The notes: generated from the letters alone by a model not told the origin. A stretch of DNA of 64,000 nucleotides from Alkalihalobacillus sp. LMS6 (GCF_024362765.1 NZ_CP093302.1:960001-1024000); one strand, 5' to 3'. Counted from the first letter of the stretch, positions 11,491 to 21,317 are shown. A program made the numbers and translations.

Positions 11491-12189
11491 GTGAAGGAAG
11501 TTGCGATTGTTGGAACTGGTAGAATGGGTGAGGCGATTGCTACACACATCTATTCAGATGTTGAGTTAACGCTTTTAAATAGTGGGTCCAAGCAGGGAAA
11601 AGAGTTGGCCCGAACATTACACGCGCACTATTCAACGGATTTTAGCGTTTTAAATCAAGTAGACGTCATCCTATGTTGTGTACCTCAAGGAATGACGGAT
11701 GAAGTTATAAGAAAAGCAAGCCGCTATGCTTCAAAAGGAACAATCATCATAAATTGCTCGACTAAAGCATGGATTAAAGAAGAAGTGAAAAAAGAACATC
11801 ACGAGCTTCATTATGTGGAAGCAAAGATTATTGGTCATGCAGGTTCCATTAAAGCAGGGCAGCGAGCGTATGTTATAGCAGAGGCAGACGAAGATGTACG
11901 AGATAACGTAACTGATATTCTTTCCCCTTTGGCAGAAGTGGTGTTTGATGATCCAGCTCTCGTTGAAGAGTTAAATAAAGTCGCAACAGAGGTAGGGATT
12001 AAAGCCGCTGTTCAATTAGACCAGCAGGTAAGAGATAAAAACCTTTCCCCAGAAATCAAACAAATTTTAGTAGAAAATGTTTGTGCTGGGGTGATGAGTG
12101 CGTATGCACGTGATGATTTAGGGCATTTTGCAAAACAAATCGTTGAAGAAATAAAAAACAAGGAGCCTAAGGATGAAAGAGATTTATAG
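11491..12189 (+). CDS. NAD(P)-binding oxidoreductase of the ProC / 6-phosphogluconate dehydrogenase fold
   Basis: 232 residues starting at GTG, preceded by GGGGGAAG. The N-terminus is a Rossmann fold with the dinucleotide motif VGTGRMGEAIA at residues 6-16, followed by alternating strands and helices (VDVILCCVPQG near 53, GTIIINCSTKA near 86) and a helical C-terminal part. It resembles pyrroline-5-carboxylate reductase and F420-dependent NADP reductase N-domains, but is shorter than ProC and its C-terminal half does not show a clear ProC dimerisation domain. Substrate is unknown. It overlaps the next gene by 17 bases, so the two are co-translated. Divergent placement next to putC makes a proline-related substrate possible but unproven. 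Confidence 0.7.
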   Translation: MKEVAIVGTGRMGEAIATHIYSDVELTLLNSGSKQGKELARTLHAHYSTDFSVLNQVDVILCCVPQGMTDEVIRKASRYASKGTIIINCSTKAWIKEEVKKEHHELHYVEAKIIGHAGSIKAGQRAYVIAEADEDVRDNVTDILSPLAEVVFDDPALVEELNKVATEVGIKAAVQLDQQVRDKNLSPEIKQILVENVCAGVMSAYARDDLGHFAKQIVEEIKNKEPKDERDL

Positions 12190-13234
12190 TAAGGTCATTC
12201 AGTATAGAGGCGACCATGAATCATTCGGCTATGAGCAAGGTGTAGAAATAAAAAATTCGATTATGACTAAAAACCGAGCAAATCAATGGAAAGTACGCAA
12301 ACAGCGGTTTTCAATTAATACAGATGAAGCAAAAAGGGAGATTACGGCAATTTCTCCAGGGGTTTGGCGGGAGTTATTAGGCTTGCAGCAAGCATTAGAA
12401 TGGTCGTTAGAAGACACATTAAAAGAATTTGGCGGCTATCGGGTTCCATATTTACGTTCAGGTTGTTCGATCGCAACAGGTGAAGATTATTTGATTCGTA
12501 ACTATGATTATCATCCAAAAACCTACGAGGGTCGCTATACGCTCTTTCAACCGAGTGATGGTGGGCTGGCTGCTGCTGCGCCAAGTCAACGGATTACAGG
12601 GAGGATGGATGGCATAAATGAAGCAGGTCTCGCAATGGGCTATAATTTCATGAATCGAAAGAAACCAGGTCCTGGCTTTATTTGCTGTATGATAGGTCGC
12701 TTAATATTGGAAACGTGTGAGACGGTTGAGGATGCAGTGGCTCTTGTAAAGCGTATCCCGCATCGACATTCCTTTAGTTATATTGTTTATGATCGCTCAG
12801 GAAAAACAGCAATCATTGAAGCGACCCCCAGGGAAGTTGCGGTGCGCTCAAGCATCCGCTGTACGAATCATTTTGAGCAACTTGTATCTGAAAACCGTCA
12901 TCATTTAGTGGACTCATCACGAAGAATGGACGTACTAGCGCAACATCAGAAAGAACGATTGCCTGCAAAACAAGCTTATACGTTGTTTAATGCGGCGGAT
13001 CAAGGTCTTTTCTCAGATTTGTACGATAGCTGGGCTGGTACGATTCATACATCTGTTTATTTTCCAAAATCGTTACACGCTTGGTTCACACTTGGACCTG
13101 ATCAAGATCCAACGGTGATTCATTTTGAAGAGTGGTTACGTGGAAATGATCTTCCTTATCAGCAACTAACTGGAATGATTGATACGGATGTACCGTTTCT
13201 ACATATGGATGATCCAGCGGATTGGTTTAGGTAA
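12173..13234 (+). CDS. C45-family autoproteolytic acyltransferase/amidohydrolase (Ntn hydrolase)
   Basis: 353 residues related to acyl-CoA:6-aminopenicillanic acid acyltransferase and other peptidase family C45 proteins. These are made as precursors and cut themselves before a cysteine that then becomes the N-terminal nucleophile. The candidate is Cys98 in RSGCSIATGED, followed by the typical RNYDYHP (near 108), GRMDGINEAGLAMGYNF and the Asn/Arg-rich core. Members hydrolyse or transfer linear amide bonds; the substrate here cannot be told. AGGAG lies 8 bases before the ATG, within the end of the preceding oxidoreductase gene. The pairing of these two genes suggests a two-step conversion of an amide-bearing compound. 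Confidence 0.8.
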   Translation: MKEIYSKVIQYRGDHESFGYEQGVEIKNSIMTKNRANQWKVRKQRFSINTDEAKREITAISPGVWRELLGLQQALEWSLEDTLKEFGGYRVPYLRSGCSIATGEDYLIRNYDYHPKTYEGRYTLFQPSDGGLAAAAPSQRITGRMDGINEAGLAMGYNFMNRKKPGPGFICCMIGRLILETCETVEDAVALVKRIPHRHSFSYIVYDRSGKTAIIEATPREVAVRSSIRCTNHFEQLVSENRHHLVDSSRRMDVLAQHQKERLPAKQAYTLFNAADQGLFSDLYDSWAGTIHTSVYFPKSLHAWFTLGPDQDPTVIHFEEWLRGNDLPYQQLTGMIDTDVPFLHMDDPADWFR

Positions 13235-13294
13235 GAGCAAGTGAGTGACATTGCTTCATTTAGCACATCCTATATGGAAGAAAGGGTGTGAAAA

Positions 13295-14776
13295 ATGAAG
13301 CTTTTTGCTGTTCCATTAATCACTATATTATTATTGACCGCTGTTCCATTTCAAGCGAATGCAAGTCAATTGGAGACAGTTCGTATTTTACATACAAATG
13401 ACATTCATGGAAGAATCGTTCCTGGCGAAGGGATGGGTTTTTCAAAATTAAAAACACTTATTGATCAGTACTGTCAAGAAGACTGTTTATTGCTCGATGC
13501 AGGAGATATGTTTCATGGAACGCCTTTTGTACAAGCGTCAAAAGGGGCAGCGGTTGTATCTTTAATGAATGATTTACATTACGATGCTTTTGTACCGGGA
13601 AATCATGATTTTAATTATGGCTTGAAACGGTTACTAACTTTACAAAAGCAAGCGCACTTTACGTTTCTAAATGGAAATATTTTTTATCAATCAACGAATC
13701 AGCACGTATTTACGCCTTATATGATTAAAACAGTAGCAAACAAAAGAGTGGGTGTGTTTGGCTTAACAACGACGGAGGCTTTTACGAAAACAAACCCCAT
13801 TTATGTAAATAAGTTGGAAATTAGCGATCCTTACGCGCAGGCGAGAGAGATGATAAAGCAATTAAAAGACGAGCAAGTTGATATCATTGTTGCTCTCGTT
13901 CATTTAGGCGTTGAAGGAAGCCCTGAGACAAGTCAGGAACTTGCGAAAAATGTTGAAGGTATTGACATTATTGTCGATGGACATAGCCACACGACGCTAG
14001 AGAAAGGGCTCATTGCTGATCACGGGACATTAATTTCTAGTACAGGAGCACATTTACATGCTTTAGGACTCGTCACCTTGACGTTTCCAACACATGAATC
14101 ATCTAAGAAAAACGCCTCTCTGTTAAAAGATAGACCGACTCTTCAAGCGCATAGTGGAATTCAAGAAAAACTACAGACGTTACTGTCAGACATAAATGAT
14201 GCTGGGAAGAAAATGGTTGCGTTCACACACGTTCATTTAGATGGTGAACGAAAAAACGTTCGTACAGATGAAACCAATTTTACACAATTTATTAGTGATG
14301 CAATGCGCGAACAAACAGAAGCGGATGCTGCACTCATTAACGGAGGAGCAATTCGTGCTTCAATCGAAAAAGGACAGATTACGCAAGGAGATTTACAGTC
14401 TGCTCTCCCGTTTGATGGACAGGTTGTAACAGCTAACGTAACGGGTAAACAGCTAAAACAGATGATTGAATTTGGTGTCGATGCGTATCCGGCTGAGAGT
14501 GGAAAATTTCCACATATTAGTGGGATGTCGGCCACATTTCACTGGCATGGAACAACACGGAGATTGTCATCATTACTCATAAATAATAAAGCAGTGGACG
14601 ATTCTACCTACTATACGTTAGCGACGACTGACTTTATTATAAATGGGGGAGATGGTTATCCAAAGATACAGGCGGCAGTACGGCATAAGCATGTAAGAGA
14701 CTTAGTCGTTGATCATTTCCAAAATCATCAACCTTATGCACAGAAAAAAAGTCGTTTACTCGGTCTAGAAACATAA
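13295..14776 (+). CDS. Secreted 5'-nucleotidase / 2',3'-cyclic phosphodiesterase family protein
   Basis: 493 residues. A signal peptide (MKLFAVPLITILLLTAV, with a cleavage site after ANA near residue 24) directs export. The metallophosphatase domain shows the metal ligands LHTNDIHGR (about 31-39), DAGDMFHG (about 68), PGNHDFNYG (about 102) and DGHSHT (about 228). A C-terminal 5'-nucleotidase domain carries NGGAIRASI and the substrate-stacking region NGGDGYP. Such enzymes release phosphate and nucleosides from extracellular nucleotides. No LPXTG or other wall anchor is present, so it should be free in the medium. It follows the C45 gene by 60 bases without a clear terminator. Confidence 0.9.
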   Translation: MKLFAVPLITILLLTAVPFQANASQLETVRILHTNDIHGRIVPGEGMGFSKLKTLIDQYCQEDCLLLDAGDMFHGTPFVQASKGAAVVSLMNDLHYDAFVPGNHDFNYGLKRLLTLQKQAHFTFLNGNIFYQSTNQHVFTPYMIKTVANKRVGVFGLTTTEAFTKTNPIYVNKLEISDPYAQAREMIKQLKDEQVDIIVALVHLGVEGSPETSQELAKNVEGIDIIVDGHSHTTLEKGLIADHGTLISSTGAHLHALGLVTLTFPTHESSKKNASLLKDRPTLQAHSGIQEKLQTLLSDINDAGKKMVAFTHVHLDGERKNVRTDETNFTQFISDAMREQTEADAALINGGAIRASIEKGQITQGDLQSALPFDGQVVTANVTGKQLKQMIEFGVDAYPAESGKFPHISGMSATFHWHGTTRRLSSLLINNKAVDDSTYYTLATTDFIINGGDGYPKIQAAVRHKHVRDLVVDHFQNHQPYAQKKSRLLGLET

Positions 14777-14839
14777 ATAATCGGGAATAGAACGAGTAAA
14801 CGACAGCTTTAGACCGATGAGTGCAGGAGGAAACGTACG

Positions 14840-15814
14840 ATGAAAAAAAAGACAAAGATTACTTTATGGAGTGTTGGAGGAGTGGTGGTTCTTATTGGTG
14901 GCGCTCTCGTGGCAGCAAGCTATTATTTATTTGATATGGCTGTCGCAAGAGACACGAATAACTTTGACATTTACGCAGGTGAAGAAGAAGAGGAAGAAGC
15001 GGAAGATGAAGTTGAAAATATCGCTGAGTTAATGGAACGTGGGGAAGAGTGGCTTTCCACTCAAGATGCTGAAGTGCTGGAACAAATAACAGATGACGGA
15101 TTAACGTTATACGGACGATATATTGCGAATGAAGAACAAACCGGGAAATTAGCTTTACTTTTACATGGTTATCGAGGCGAAAGTGATCAAATGGGGTTAG
15201 CTGGAGCGATGTACTATGAAGAGGGCTACGATTTATTTTTGCCAGATGCACGTGCCCATGGTGAAAGCGAGGGACAGTATATCGGTTTTGGGTGGCCAGA
15301 ACGAATCGATCAATTAAACTGGCTTAATAAAATTATTGAAGAAAAAGGTGCAGATCAGATCGTTATTCATGGTGAATCAATGGGAGCAGCAACAGCACTC
15401 ATGATAGCTGGGGAAGATGATTTGCCACAACAGGTCAAGGCTGTGATTGCGGATAGTCCCTATACGTCTGTGGATGAAGAACTGTCGCATCAAATGGAAC
15501 AATTATTTAATATTCCGAGCTTTCCTTTACTCCAGATGGGGAGCGCGATAACGAATATTGCGGCCGGCTACACATTTGGAGAAGCATCTGCTTTGAAGCA
15601 AGTAGAGAGTGGGACACCACCGTTATTTTTTATTCATGGGCTAGATGACGATCTTGTTCCGACTCACATGTCAGATGATTTGTATGAACGAGCGGAAACT
15701 GATGAAAAAGAAATCTGGATTGTAGAAGGTGCCGACCATGTTGGGGCGAAATTCGAAGAACCGGAAGACTATGAGGAAAGAGTTTGGTCGTTCATTAATA
15801 AGCATGTTGAATAA
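14840..15814 (+). CDS. Membrane-anchored alpha/beta hydrolase
   Basis: 324 residues: a short Lys-rich start, one transmembrane helix (about residues 11-32), a very acidic linker near residues 48-60, then an alpha/beta hydrolase domain facing outside. Motifs are LLHGYRGE (oxyanion region near 108), the nucleophile elbow IHGESMG with Ser near 181, and late Asp (DDDLVP) and His (ADHVGA) that complete the triad. It resembles YqkD-like serine hydrolases. The substrate is unknown. AGGAGG precedes the ATG by 8 bases, and a strong terminator follows the stop. Confidence 0.85.
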   Translation: MKKKTKITLWSVGGVVVLIGGALVAASYYLFDMAVARDTNNFDIYAGEEEEEEAEDEVENIAELMERGEEWLSTQDAEVLEQITDDGLTLYGRYIANEEQTGKLALLLHGYRGESDQMGLAGAMYYEEGYDLFLPDARAHGESEGQYIGFGWPERIDQLNWLNKIIEEKGADQIVIHGESMGAATALMIAGEDDLPQQVKAVIADSPYTSVDEELSHQMEQLFNIPSFPLLQMGSAITNIAAGYTFGEASALKQVESGTPPLFFIHGLDDDLVPTHMSDDLYERAETDEKEIWIVEGADHVGAKFEEPEDYEERVWSFINKHVE

Positions 15815-15823
15815 GACGTACTC

Positions 15824-15856
15824 AACCCGATTGGCGTAATCGTCAATCGGGTTTTT
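15824..15856 (+). terminator. Terminator after the alpha/beta hydrolase gene
   Basis: Perfect stem AACCCGATTG (15824-15833) and CAATCGGGTT (15844-15853), followed by T residues. Confidence 0.92.
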
Positions 15857-15890
15857 TAAAGTTAATCTTAAACGATCTTTTGATAAGCTA

Positions 15891-15918
15891 TTGACGTGAT
15901 TGGTAAATTCGGTAAAAT
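15891..15918 (+). promoter_or_regulatory. Sigma-A promoter of htpG
   Basis: TTGACG (15891-15896) and TAAAAT (15913-15918), 16 bases apart, with the CIRCE operator starting 10 bases later. Confidence 0.8.
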
Positions 15919-15928
15919 AAGAATGGAG

Positions 15929-15955
15929 TTAGCACTCGAGGTCGCGGAGTGCTAA
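15929..15955 (+). promoter_or_regulatory. CIRCE element (HrcA operator) before htpG
   Basis: TTAGCACTC (15929-15937), a 9-base spacer, and GAGTGCTAA (15947-15955) match the CIRCE consensus exactly. It covers the expected transcription start, so HrcA should repress htpG and release it on heat shock. Confidence 0.97.
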
Positions 15956-15985
15956 AAAGGTGGATATTGAGAAGGAGTGTACAAA

Positions 15986-17860
15986 ATGGAAAAGAAACAA
16001 TTTCAAGCAGAATCGAAACGTTTGCTCGAGATGATGGTCAATTCAATTTACTCTCAAAAAGAAATTTTCTTACGCGAACTGATTTCCAATGCAAGTGATG
16101 CCATTGATAAAATGTACTATCGCTCGCTTACTGATGAAAGTCTAGCATTTGAGCAGGACAAGTATGCGATTTATATTGAAGCGGATAAAGATGCGAGAAC
16201 GTTAACGCTCCATGATACAGGTATTGGCATGACGAAAGAAGAGCTTGAAGCGAATTTAGGCACGATCGCTAAAAGTGGATCACTCGCATTTAAAAAAGAA
16301 AACGAAATTAAAGATGGCCATGATATCATCGGTCAGTTCGGCGTCGGTTTCTATGCGGCATTTATGGTAGCCGATCAAGTCGCTGTCGTGAGTCGTTCCG
16401 TTGATAGTGAGCAAGCATACTTGTGGCAATCAGACGGGACAGACGGCTATACCATTGAACCGTCCGAAAAAGAAGAGGTTGGAACTTCCATTACGCTTTA
16501 CTTAAAAGAAAATGGAGAAGAAGAATCATTTGATGAGTATTTAGAAGAATATCGCTTGAAGCAAATCATTAAAAAATACTCTGATTTTATTCGCTATCCA
16601 ATTAAAATGACTGTGACTGTAAGCAAGCCGCAGGAAGACAATGAAGAAGAGTACACAGAGTTTGAAGAAGAACAAACGATTAACAGCATGATTCCTATTT
16701 GGCGTAAAAATAAAAGCGAACTAACTGATGAAGATTATGTTCAGTTTTATCAAGACAAGCGCTATGGGTTTGACAAGCCGCTTGAGCATATTCATGTGGC
16801 TGTGGACGGCGCAGTTCGCTACAATGCGATTCTATTTATTCCTGAAAACACACCGTTTGATTACTATTCAAAGGAATTTGAAAAAGGGCTAGAACTTTAT
16901 GCGAACGGCGTCTTAATTATGGAGAAGAGCGCAGAGCTCGTACCAGATTATTTTAGCTTCGTTAAAGGGATGGTCGATTCGGAGGACTTATCACTTAACA
17001 TTTCTCGTGAGATGCTCCAGCATGATCGTCAGCTTCAACTAATCGCAAAAAACATTAAGTCTAAAATTAAGAGTCAGTTAAAAACTATGTTGAAAAAAGA
17101 CCCTGAGAAGTATGATACTTTTTACAAAGCATTTGGTCGTCAATTAAAATTTGGTGTTTATAATGACTTTGGTGCAAATAAAGAGGACTTGCAAGACTTA
17201 CTCATGTTCTATTCATCAACTGAGAAGAAGCTCGTCTCCCTAACTGATTATGTGTCGCGTATGAAAGAAGACCAGACTCAGATTTACTATGCGACAGGAG
17301 ACTCGGTTGAGCGAATTGCAAAATTACCACAAACGGAAATGGTAGCAGATAAAGGATACGAAATTCTTTACTTTACGGAAGATGTTGATGAATTCGCGAT
17401 CAAAATGTTACGTGAATACGACGGGAAAGAGTTCGTTTCCGTTTCAAGCGCTGACTTAAAAATGGATGAAGATGAGAAAGAGCAAGAGGAAACAAGTCAA
17501 GAAGACGCAGATATGTTTAGTAAGATGAAAGACATTCTGGCAGGAAAAGTAAAAGACGTTCGTACTTCTAAGCGTTTAAAAACGCACCCGGTCTTTTTGG
17601 CTGCAGATGGTGAAATTACGATCGAGATGGAAAAGGTACTTCAAGCGATGCCGGACAATCAGCACGTGAAAGCAGAAAAAGTGTTGGAGTTAAACGGCAA
17701 CCATGACGTCTTTGCTTCTCTGAAGCAGGCATATGGTCAAGATGAAGAGAAATTTGCGCTTTACACGAACCTTTTATATAGTCAAGCGTTACTGATTGAA
17801 GGTCTTCCATTAGAAGATCCTGTTGAGTTTACAAAAGATATGTGTAAAGTAATGGTATAA
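15986..17860 (+). CDS. htpG: Molecular chaperone HtpG (Hsp90)
   Basis: Cytoplasmic ATP-dependent chaperone, 624 residues from this start. The GHKL ATPase domain shows ELISNASDA (Glu and Asn for ATP and Mg, near 31-39), HDTGIGM (near 79), the lid and [11 protein letters not shown] (near 113). The middle domain has LNISREMLQ, and the C-terminal dimerisation domain follows an acidic linker (DEDEKEQEE). A GTG nine bases upstream extends the frame, but GAAGGAG overlaps that GTG and is 8 bases before the ATG at 15986, which also gives the usual [10 protein letters not shown] start. Controlled by a perfect CIRCE; monocistronic. Confidence 0.97.
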   Translation: MEKKQFQAESKRLLEMMVNSIYSQKEIFLRELISNASDAIDKMYYRSLTDESLAFEQDKYAIYIEADKDARTLTLHDTGIGMTKEELEANLGTIAKSGSLAFKKENEIKDGHDIIGQFGVGFYAAFMVADQVAVVSRSVDSEQAYLWQSDGTDGYTIEPSEKEEVGTSITLYLKENGEEESFDEYLEEYRLKQIIKKYSDFIRYPIKMTVTVSKPQEDNEEEYTEFEEEQTINSMIPIWRKNKSELTDEDYVQFYQDKRYGFDKPLEHIHVAVDGAVRYNAILFIPENTPFDYYSKEFEKGLELYANGVLIMEKSAELVPDYFSFVKGMVDSEDLSLNISREMLQHDRQLQLIAKNIKSKIKSQLKTMLKKDPEKYDTFYKAFGRQLKFGVYNDFGANKEDLQDLLMFYSSTEKKLVSLTDYVSRMKEDQTQIYYATGDSVERIAKLPQTEMVADKGYEILYFTEDVDEFAIKMLREYDGKEFVSVSSADLKMDEDEKEQEETSQEDADMFSKMKDILAGKVKDVRTSKRLKTHPVFLAADGEITIEMEKVLQAMPDNQHVKAEKVLELNGNHDVFASLKQAYGQDEEKFALYTNLLYSQALLIEGLPLEDPVEFTKDMCKVMV

Positions 17861-17874
17861 AGTATGTATGAAGG

Positions 17875-17905
17875 AAAGAGGGTCAATTTGTTGATCCTCT
17901 TTTTT
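17875..17905 (+). terminator. Terminator of htpG
   Basis: Stem AAAGAGGGTCAA (17875-17886) and TTGATCCTCTTT (17891-17902), one G-U pair, loop TTTG, followed by T residues. Confidence 0.9.
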
Positions 17906-17974
17906 ATGCAGGAAAAAAGAGAACAAAGTGCGAAAGGAGCATAGAGACTTTTATTTGGAAGGGGTAAGCTCTGG

Positions 17975-19162
17975 ATGTCTATTTCACTAAATAACAAAGC
18001 GTTTCATCAATCTCCTTATGAAACGTATAAAGAAATTCGAAACCATGACGAATTTGCCAAAGTAAAGCTGGTAAGCGGGTTAGCAGATTCATGGGTCGCT
18101 TTTTCCTATGAAGCGGCAGAAGCTGTATTAAAAGACAATCGGTTTGTGAAAGACCCAAGAAATGTTTTTCCAGATTTACATGAGTCAGAGCTGTTACCTA
18201 TTTCGCACAGTATGCTGTTTGCTGATCCTCCTGATCATAAACGATTACGCGGGCTTGTGCAGCGGGCATTCACTCCTAAAATGATTCACCGTTTACAAAC
18301 TCGCATTGAGAAAATTGCACAGGAGCAAGTGGAACAAATCAAGGGAAAAGGTCGAGTGGATTTAATTGCTCATTATGCGTTTCCGATCCCAATCATAGTC
18401 ATTTGTGAATTGCTCGGTGTGCCGGCAGAAGATCGGCTAGATTTCCAGCGTTGGTCGAATACAATGGTTGAGTTAAATGAAGACCCAGCGTTTTCACAGC
18501 AAGTTCAAGAGCAAATGATTGAGTTCCAGCAGTATATCGAGCAATTATTAGTTGAGAAACGAAGACAGCCTGAAGAGGATCTGCTGTCTGAACTCATTCG
18601 TGCTGAAGAAGATGGGGAGCGTCTTTCTATTAAAGAGTTGTATGGAGCAATCATGCTAATGATTGTTGCTGGTCATGAAACGACGGTTAATTTAATCGCC
18701 AACGGTATGCTCGCATTGTTTACAAATCCTGAGCAGATGACAAAGTTAAAAGGAGATTTCACTTTAATTGACGGTGCGATCGAAGAAATTTTGCGTTATA
18801 ACGGTCCAGTGGAATTTAGTACAGATCGTTATGCAAGCGAATCGTTCACGTTTATGGGAAAACAACTGCAAAAAGGAGATCATGTCCTCGTTTCCCTTGC
18901 TTCAGCAGATCATGATTCAGCGGTATTTACAGAACCTGAATCATTTGACATCACACGTAAAAAAAGTCCACATCTTGCTTTCGGAAAAGGCATTCACTAT
19001 TGTCTAGGTGCGCCTCTCGCACGTTTAGAAGGGAAAATTGCGATCCAGACATTGCTGCAAGCTTTTCCAAACATGTCGCTAGATGCCTCTTTATCGGATT
19101 TGGAATGGCGACAAAGCTTTGTTATTCGGGGATTAAAGGAACTTCCGGTTAAGGTTTTATAA
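17975..19162 (+). CDS. Cytochrome P450
   Basis: Soluble bacterial class P450 of 395 residues. The oxygen-activating I-helix motif AGHETT is at residues 232-237, the K-helix ExxR motif is EEILR near 269-273, and the haem-binding loop FGKGIHYCLG has the ligand Cys343. Length and the start MSISLNNKAF fit CYP107/YjiB-type Bacillus P450s. No ferredoxin, reductase or biosynthetic cluster is adjacent, so redox partners must come from elsewhere and the substrate is open. GGAAGGGG lies 10 bases before the ATG. No promoter was assigned. Confidence 0.93.
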   Translation: MSISLNNKAFHQSPYETYKEIRNHDEFAKVKLVSGLADSWVAFSYEAAEAVLKDNRFVKDPRNVFPDLHESELLPISHSMLFADPPDHKRLRGLVQRAFTPKMIHRLQTRIEKIAQEQVEQIKGKGRVDLIAHYAFPIPIIVICELLGVPAEDRLDFQRWSNTMVELNEDPAFSQQVQEQMIEFQQYIEQLLVEKRRQPEEDLLSELIRAEEDGERLSIKELYGAIMLMIVAGHETTVNLIANGMLALFTNPEQMTKLKGDFTLIDGAIEEILRYNGPVEFSTDRYASESFTFMGKQLQKGDHVLVSLASADHDSAVFTEPESFDITRKKSPHLAFGKGIHYCLGAPLARLEGKIAIQTLLQAFPNMSLDASLSDLEWRQSFVIRGLKELPVKVL

Positions 19163-19236
19163 TCGTACTTATGAAAACAAAACACGGCAACCGCAATCAA
19201 GCAGTTGCCGTTGTGCCAACTAATGGCTTAAGTCAT

Positions 19237-19779
19237 TCATTCAATGACGTCGGTATGAAAACAACGTTTCATATGATCCATCATCATTTCCCCAAGGTCT
19301 GTAAAAGTAGCGGTTCCTTGTTTATAGGTAACGGTATGAAACCCTTCAGCATCAGCACCGGAAACGGTTGAAAATACGCAGATGTCAGTAGCGACTCCAA
19401 CAACATGGACGGTACGAACATTAGCATTTCTTAAGGTTTCACTTAAATGTGTCTGAAAGAAGGCGTTATAATTTGTTTTCGGGCAATCTATGACTTTTTT
19501 ATTCTGTTTATTTGCTTGATACCAGTCGTAAAGCTCACCGTACAATTGTTGTCCTTTCGTTCCAATCACATTGTGCGGTGGCCACAAGTCAAAATGTGAA
19601 TCATTAGGCATGTGCGCATCCATCGCTACAACGACAAAGTTCTCTTCTTTTAAAAAGGCGTCTGCTAAATCCCTAATATAAGGGACAATCATTTGTCCTG
19701 CTGTCCCCACTGTTAATGGTCCTTCATCAGCGATAAAATCATTGCTCATATCGACAATAATTAAAGCCTCTTTGTGCAT
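19237..19779 (-). CDS. pncA: Nicotinamidase / isochorismatase-family hydrolase
   Basis: Probably converts nicotinamide to nicotinate for NAD salvage. 180 residues from this start, close to B. subtilis PncA (YueJ, about 183). Catalytic residues of the family are visible: Asp in IVDMSNDF, Lys in CPKTNYNAF, and Cys in GVATDICVFST; metal ligands are in MDAHMPNDSHF. The frame can start at TTG 19788 or ATG 19785, but AAGGAG sits immediately before these and 9 bases before the ATG at 19779, which is chosen. It lies 83 bases after the fatty acid permease gene on the same strand and may be co-transcribed. Confidence 0.88.
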   Translation of the reverse strand: MHKEALIIVDMSNDFIADEGPLTVGTAGQMIVPYIRDLADAFLKEENFVVVAMDAHMPNDSHFDLWPPHNVIGTKGQQLYGELYDWYQANKQNKKVIDCPKTNYNAFFQTHLSETLRNANVRTVHVVGVATDICVFSTVSGADAEGFHTVTYKQGTATFTDLGEMMMDHMKRCFHTDVIE

Positions 19780-19862
19780 AATCATCAACTCCTTAACATC
19801 TCTAATTTAACGATTCAAGGCATAAGCCAAAGCTTTTCGTAGACGTTTAACCCTTATGTTTG

Positions 19863-21191
19863 TTAAAGAAACAATAACCCAATCGAGATGGGAATAAACG
19901 ACCAAATTAATAAGACCAAGCAAAAACCCATGATATCTCGAACTTTTAATCCTGCAATCGCTAATACAGGTAATGCCCAAAACGGTTGAATCATATTTGT
20001 CCACGCATCTCCCCATGCCACAGCCATAGCCACACGGGCTGTATCGGCGCCAAGCTCAATAGCAGCAGGGATCATAATCGGTCCTTGTACCGCCCATTGT
20101 CCTCCGCCAGATGGAACGAAGAAATTAATAATACCGGCACTGATGAACGTTAAAAAAGGCAAGGTTTGTTCAGTTGAAATTTGCACAAACCATAGGGCAA
20201 TTTGATCAGATAGGCCAGAAGCAACCATCATGCCCATTATTCCAGCATAAAAAGGAAACTGAATAATAATGCCACCTGCATTTTTTACGCCTTCTGTTAC
20301 AGAATTAAGCAAGCGTCTAGGCGTTCGGTGAAACAAAATACCGAGGAAGAGCATCGTGAAATTGACGATATTGATCGTTAAATCGAGCCCATTATTGATA
20401 AAGTGAGTTACAACAAATAGTAGTCCAGCACCGCCAATAAGCAATGAAAGCAGTGAACTATTTTCCAACCGTTCTGCAGGTGTTAAAGTAGCATCTTTCG
20501 TAACTGCAAGTTCGTCTTGTGGTTCAGTTTCTAGAAAGAGGGGGTCTATGTACGTCTTTTGTTTAATTGATTTCAGCGAAAGATAGTTGAGAACTGGTAA
20601 AGTAGCAATAAGTGTACTTACGATAAACAGATTATAGGGGGTTAAGAGGGTTTGTGTAACAGGAATAACCCCTAAGGAATCAATTAAAAAATGGTCGGAA
20701 CTGGCAATGGTTAGTGGAATCGATGCCGATAAACCCCCGTGCCACACAAGAAATCCACTATATGCAGCTGCAATTAGAATGCGATAGTCAACAGTCGGCA
20801 CACGCTTGACTACATGTTTAGCAAAAAGGGCGCCAATGACAAGACCGAAACCGTAATTAATAAGACAGGCAATTGAAGCAACGAGAGTAACGAGAACGAC
20901 AGCTTGACCAGGGGTGTTCGCTAGTAAAGCGAGTCGCTTCATTAGTGTTGCCATTACCTTTGTACTAGCGAGGATATATCCTGTTACGACAATTAAAGTC
21001 ATCTGCATTGTGAAAGCAAGTAAATCCCAAAATCCGCCTCCCCAATATTGAACCATATCCATAGGAGTGCTACTAGTCAAGCCAACCCCTAGTATGAACA
21101 CAATAATCGTTAATAAAATAGCAAAAATAAATGCATCGGGTAAATAACGTTGGACAATCCGGTCAAAAAAACGAATGATCGCTCCAAACAC
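19863..21191 (-). CDS. Short-chain fatty acid permease (AtoE family)
   Basis: A membrane protein of 442 residues with about 12 hydrophobic segments. The start (IIRFFDRIVQRYLPDAFIFA) and the segment NFFVPSGGGQWAVQGP near 365 are typical of AtoE/short-chain fatty acid transporters, and the tail VAMAVAWGDAWTNMIQPFWALP also fits. It should import acetoacetate, butyrate or similar acids. No acyl-CoA transferase genes are nearby, so the substrate is open. The nicotinamidase gene follows on the same strand. Confidence 0.9.
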   Translation of the reverse strand: MFGAIIRFFDRIVQRYLPDAFIFAILLTIIVFILGVGLTSSTPMDMVQYWGGGFWDLLAFTMQMTLIVVTGYILASTKVMATLMKRLALLANTPGQAVVLVTLVASIACLINYGFGLVIGALFAKHVVKRVPTVDYRILIAAAYSGFLVWHGGLSASIPLTIASSDHFLIDSLGVIPVTQTLLTPYNLFIVSTLIATLPVLNYLSLKSIKQKTYIDPLFLETEPQDELAVTKDATLTPAERLENSSLLSLLIGGAGLLFVVTHFINNGLDLTINIVNFTMLFLGILFHRTPRRLLNSVTEGVKNAGGIIIQFPFYAGIMGMMVASGLSDQIALWFVQISTEQTLPFLTFISAGIINFFVPSGGGQWAVQGPIMIPAAIELGADTARVAMAVAWGDAWTNMIQPFWALPVLAIAGLKVRDIMGFCLVLLIWSFIPISIGLLFL

Positions 21192-21285
21192 AGCAAAACC
21201 ACCTTTCTACTCTTTATTTAAATGTATGCGCTTTCTTATACGTTATAGTAATCTTTCTGAAGAGTCAATGAATGGATTGCCATCC

Positions 21286-21317
21286 AAAAAAAGCCCCTCT
21301 CAACCTTTTGAGAGGGG
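21286..21317 (-). terminator. Terminator of the gbsAB operon
   Basis: Perfect stem CCCCTCTCAA (21294-21303) and TTGAGAGGGG (21308-21317). The A run on its left is the T run in the gbs direction. It lies 30 bases past the gbsB stop. Confidence 0.92.

Noticed and set aside
21228-21243. cre-like TGTATGCGCTTTCT upstream of the fatty acid permease gene
   Set aside because: Several mismatches to the cre consensus on both strands.
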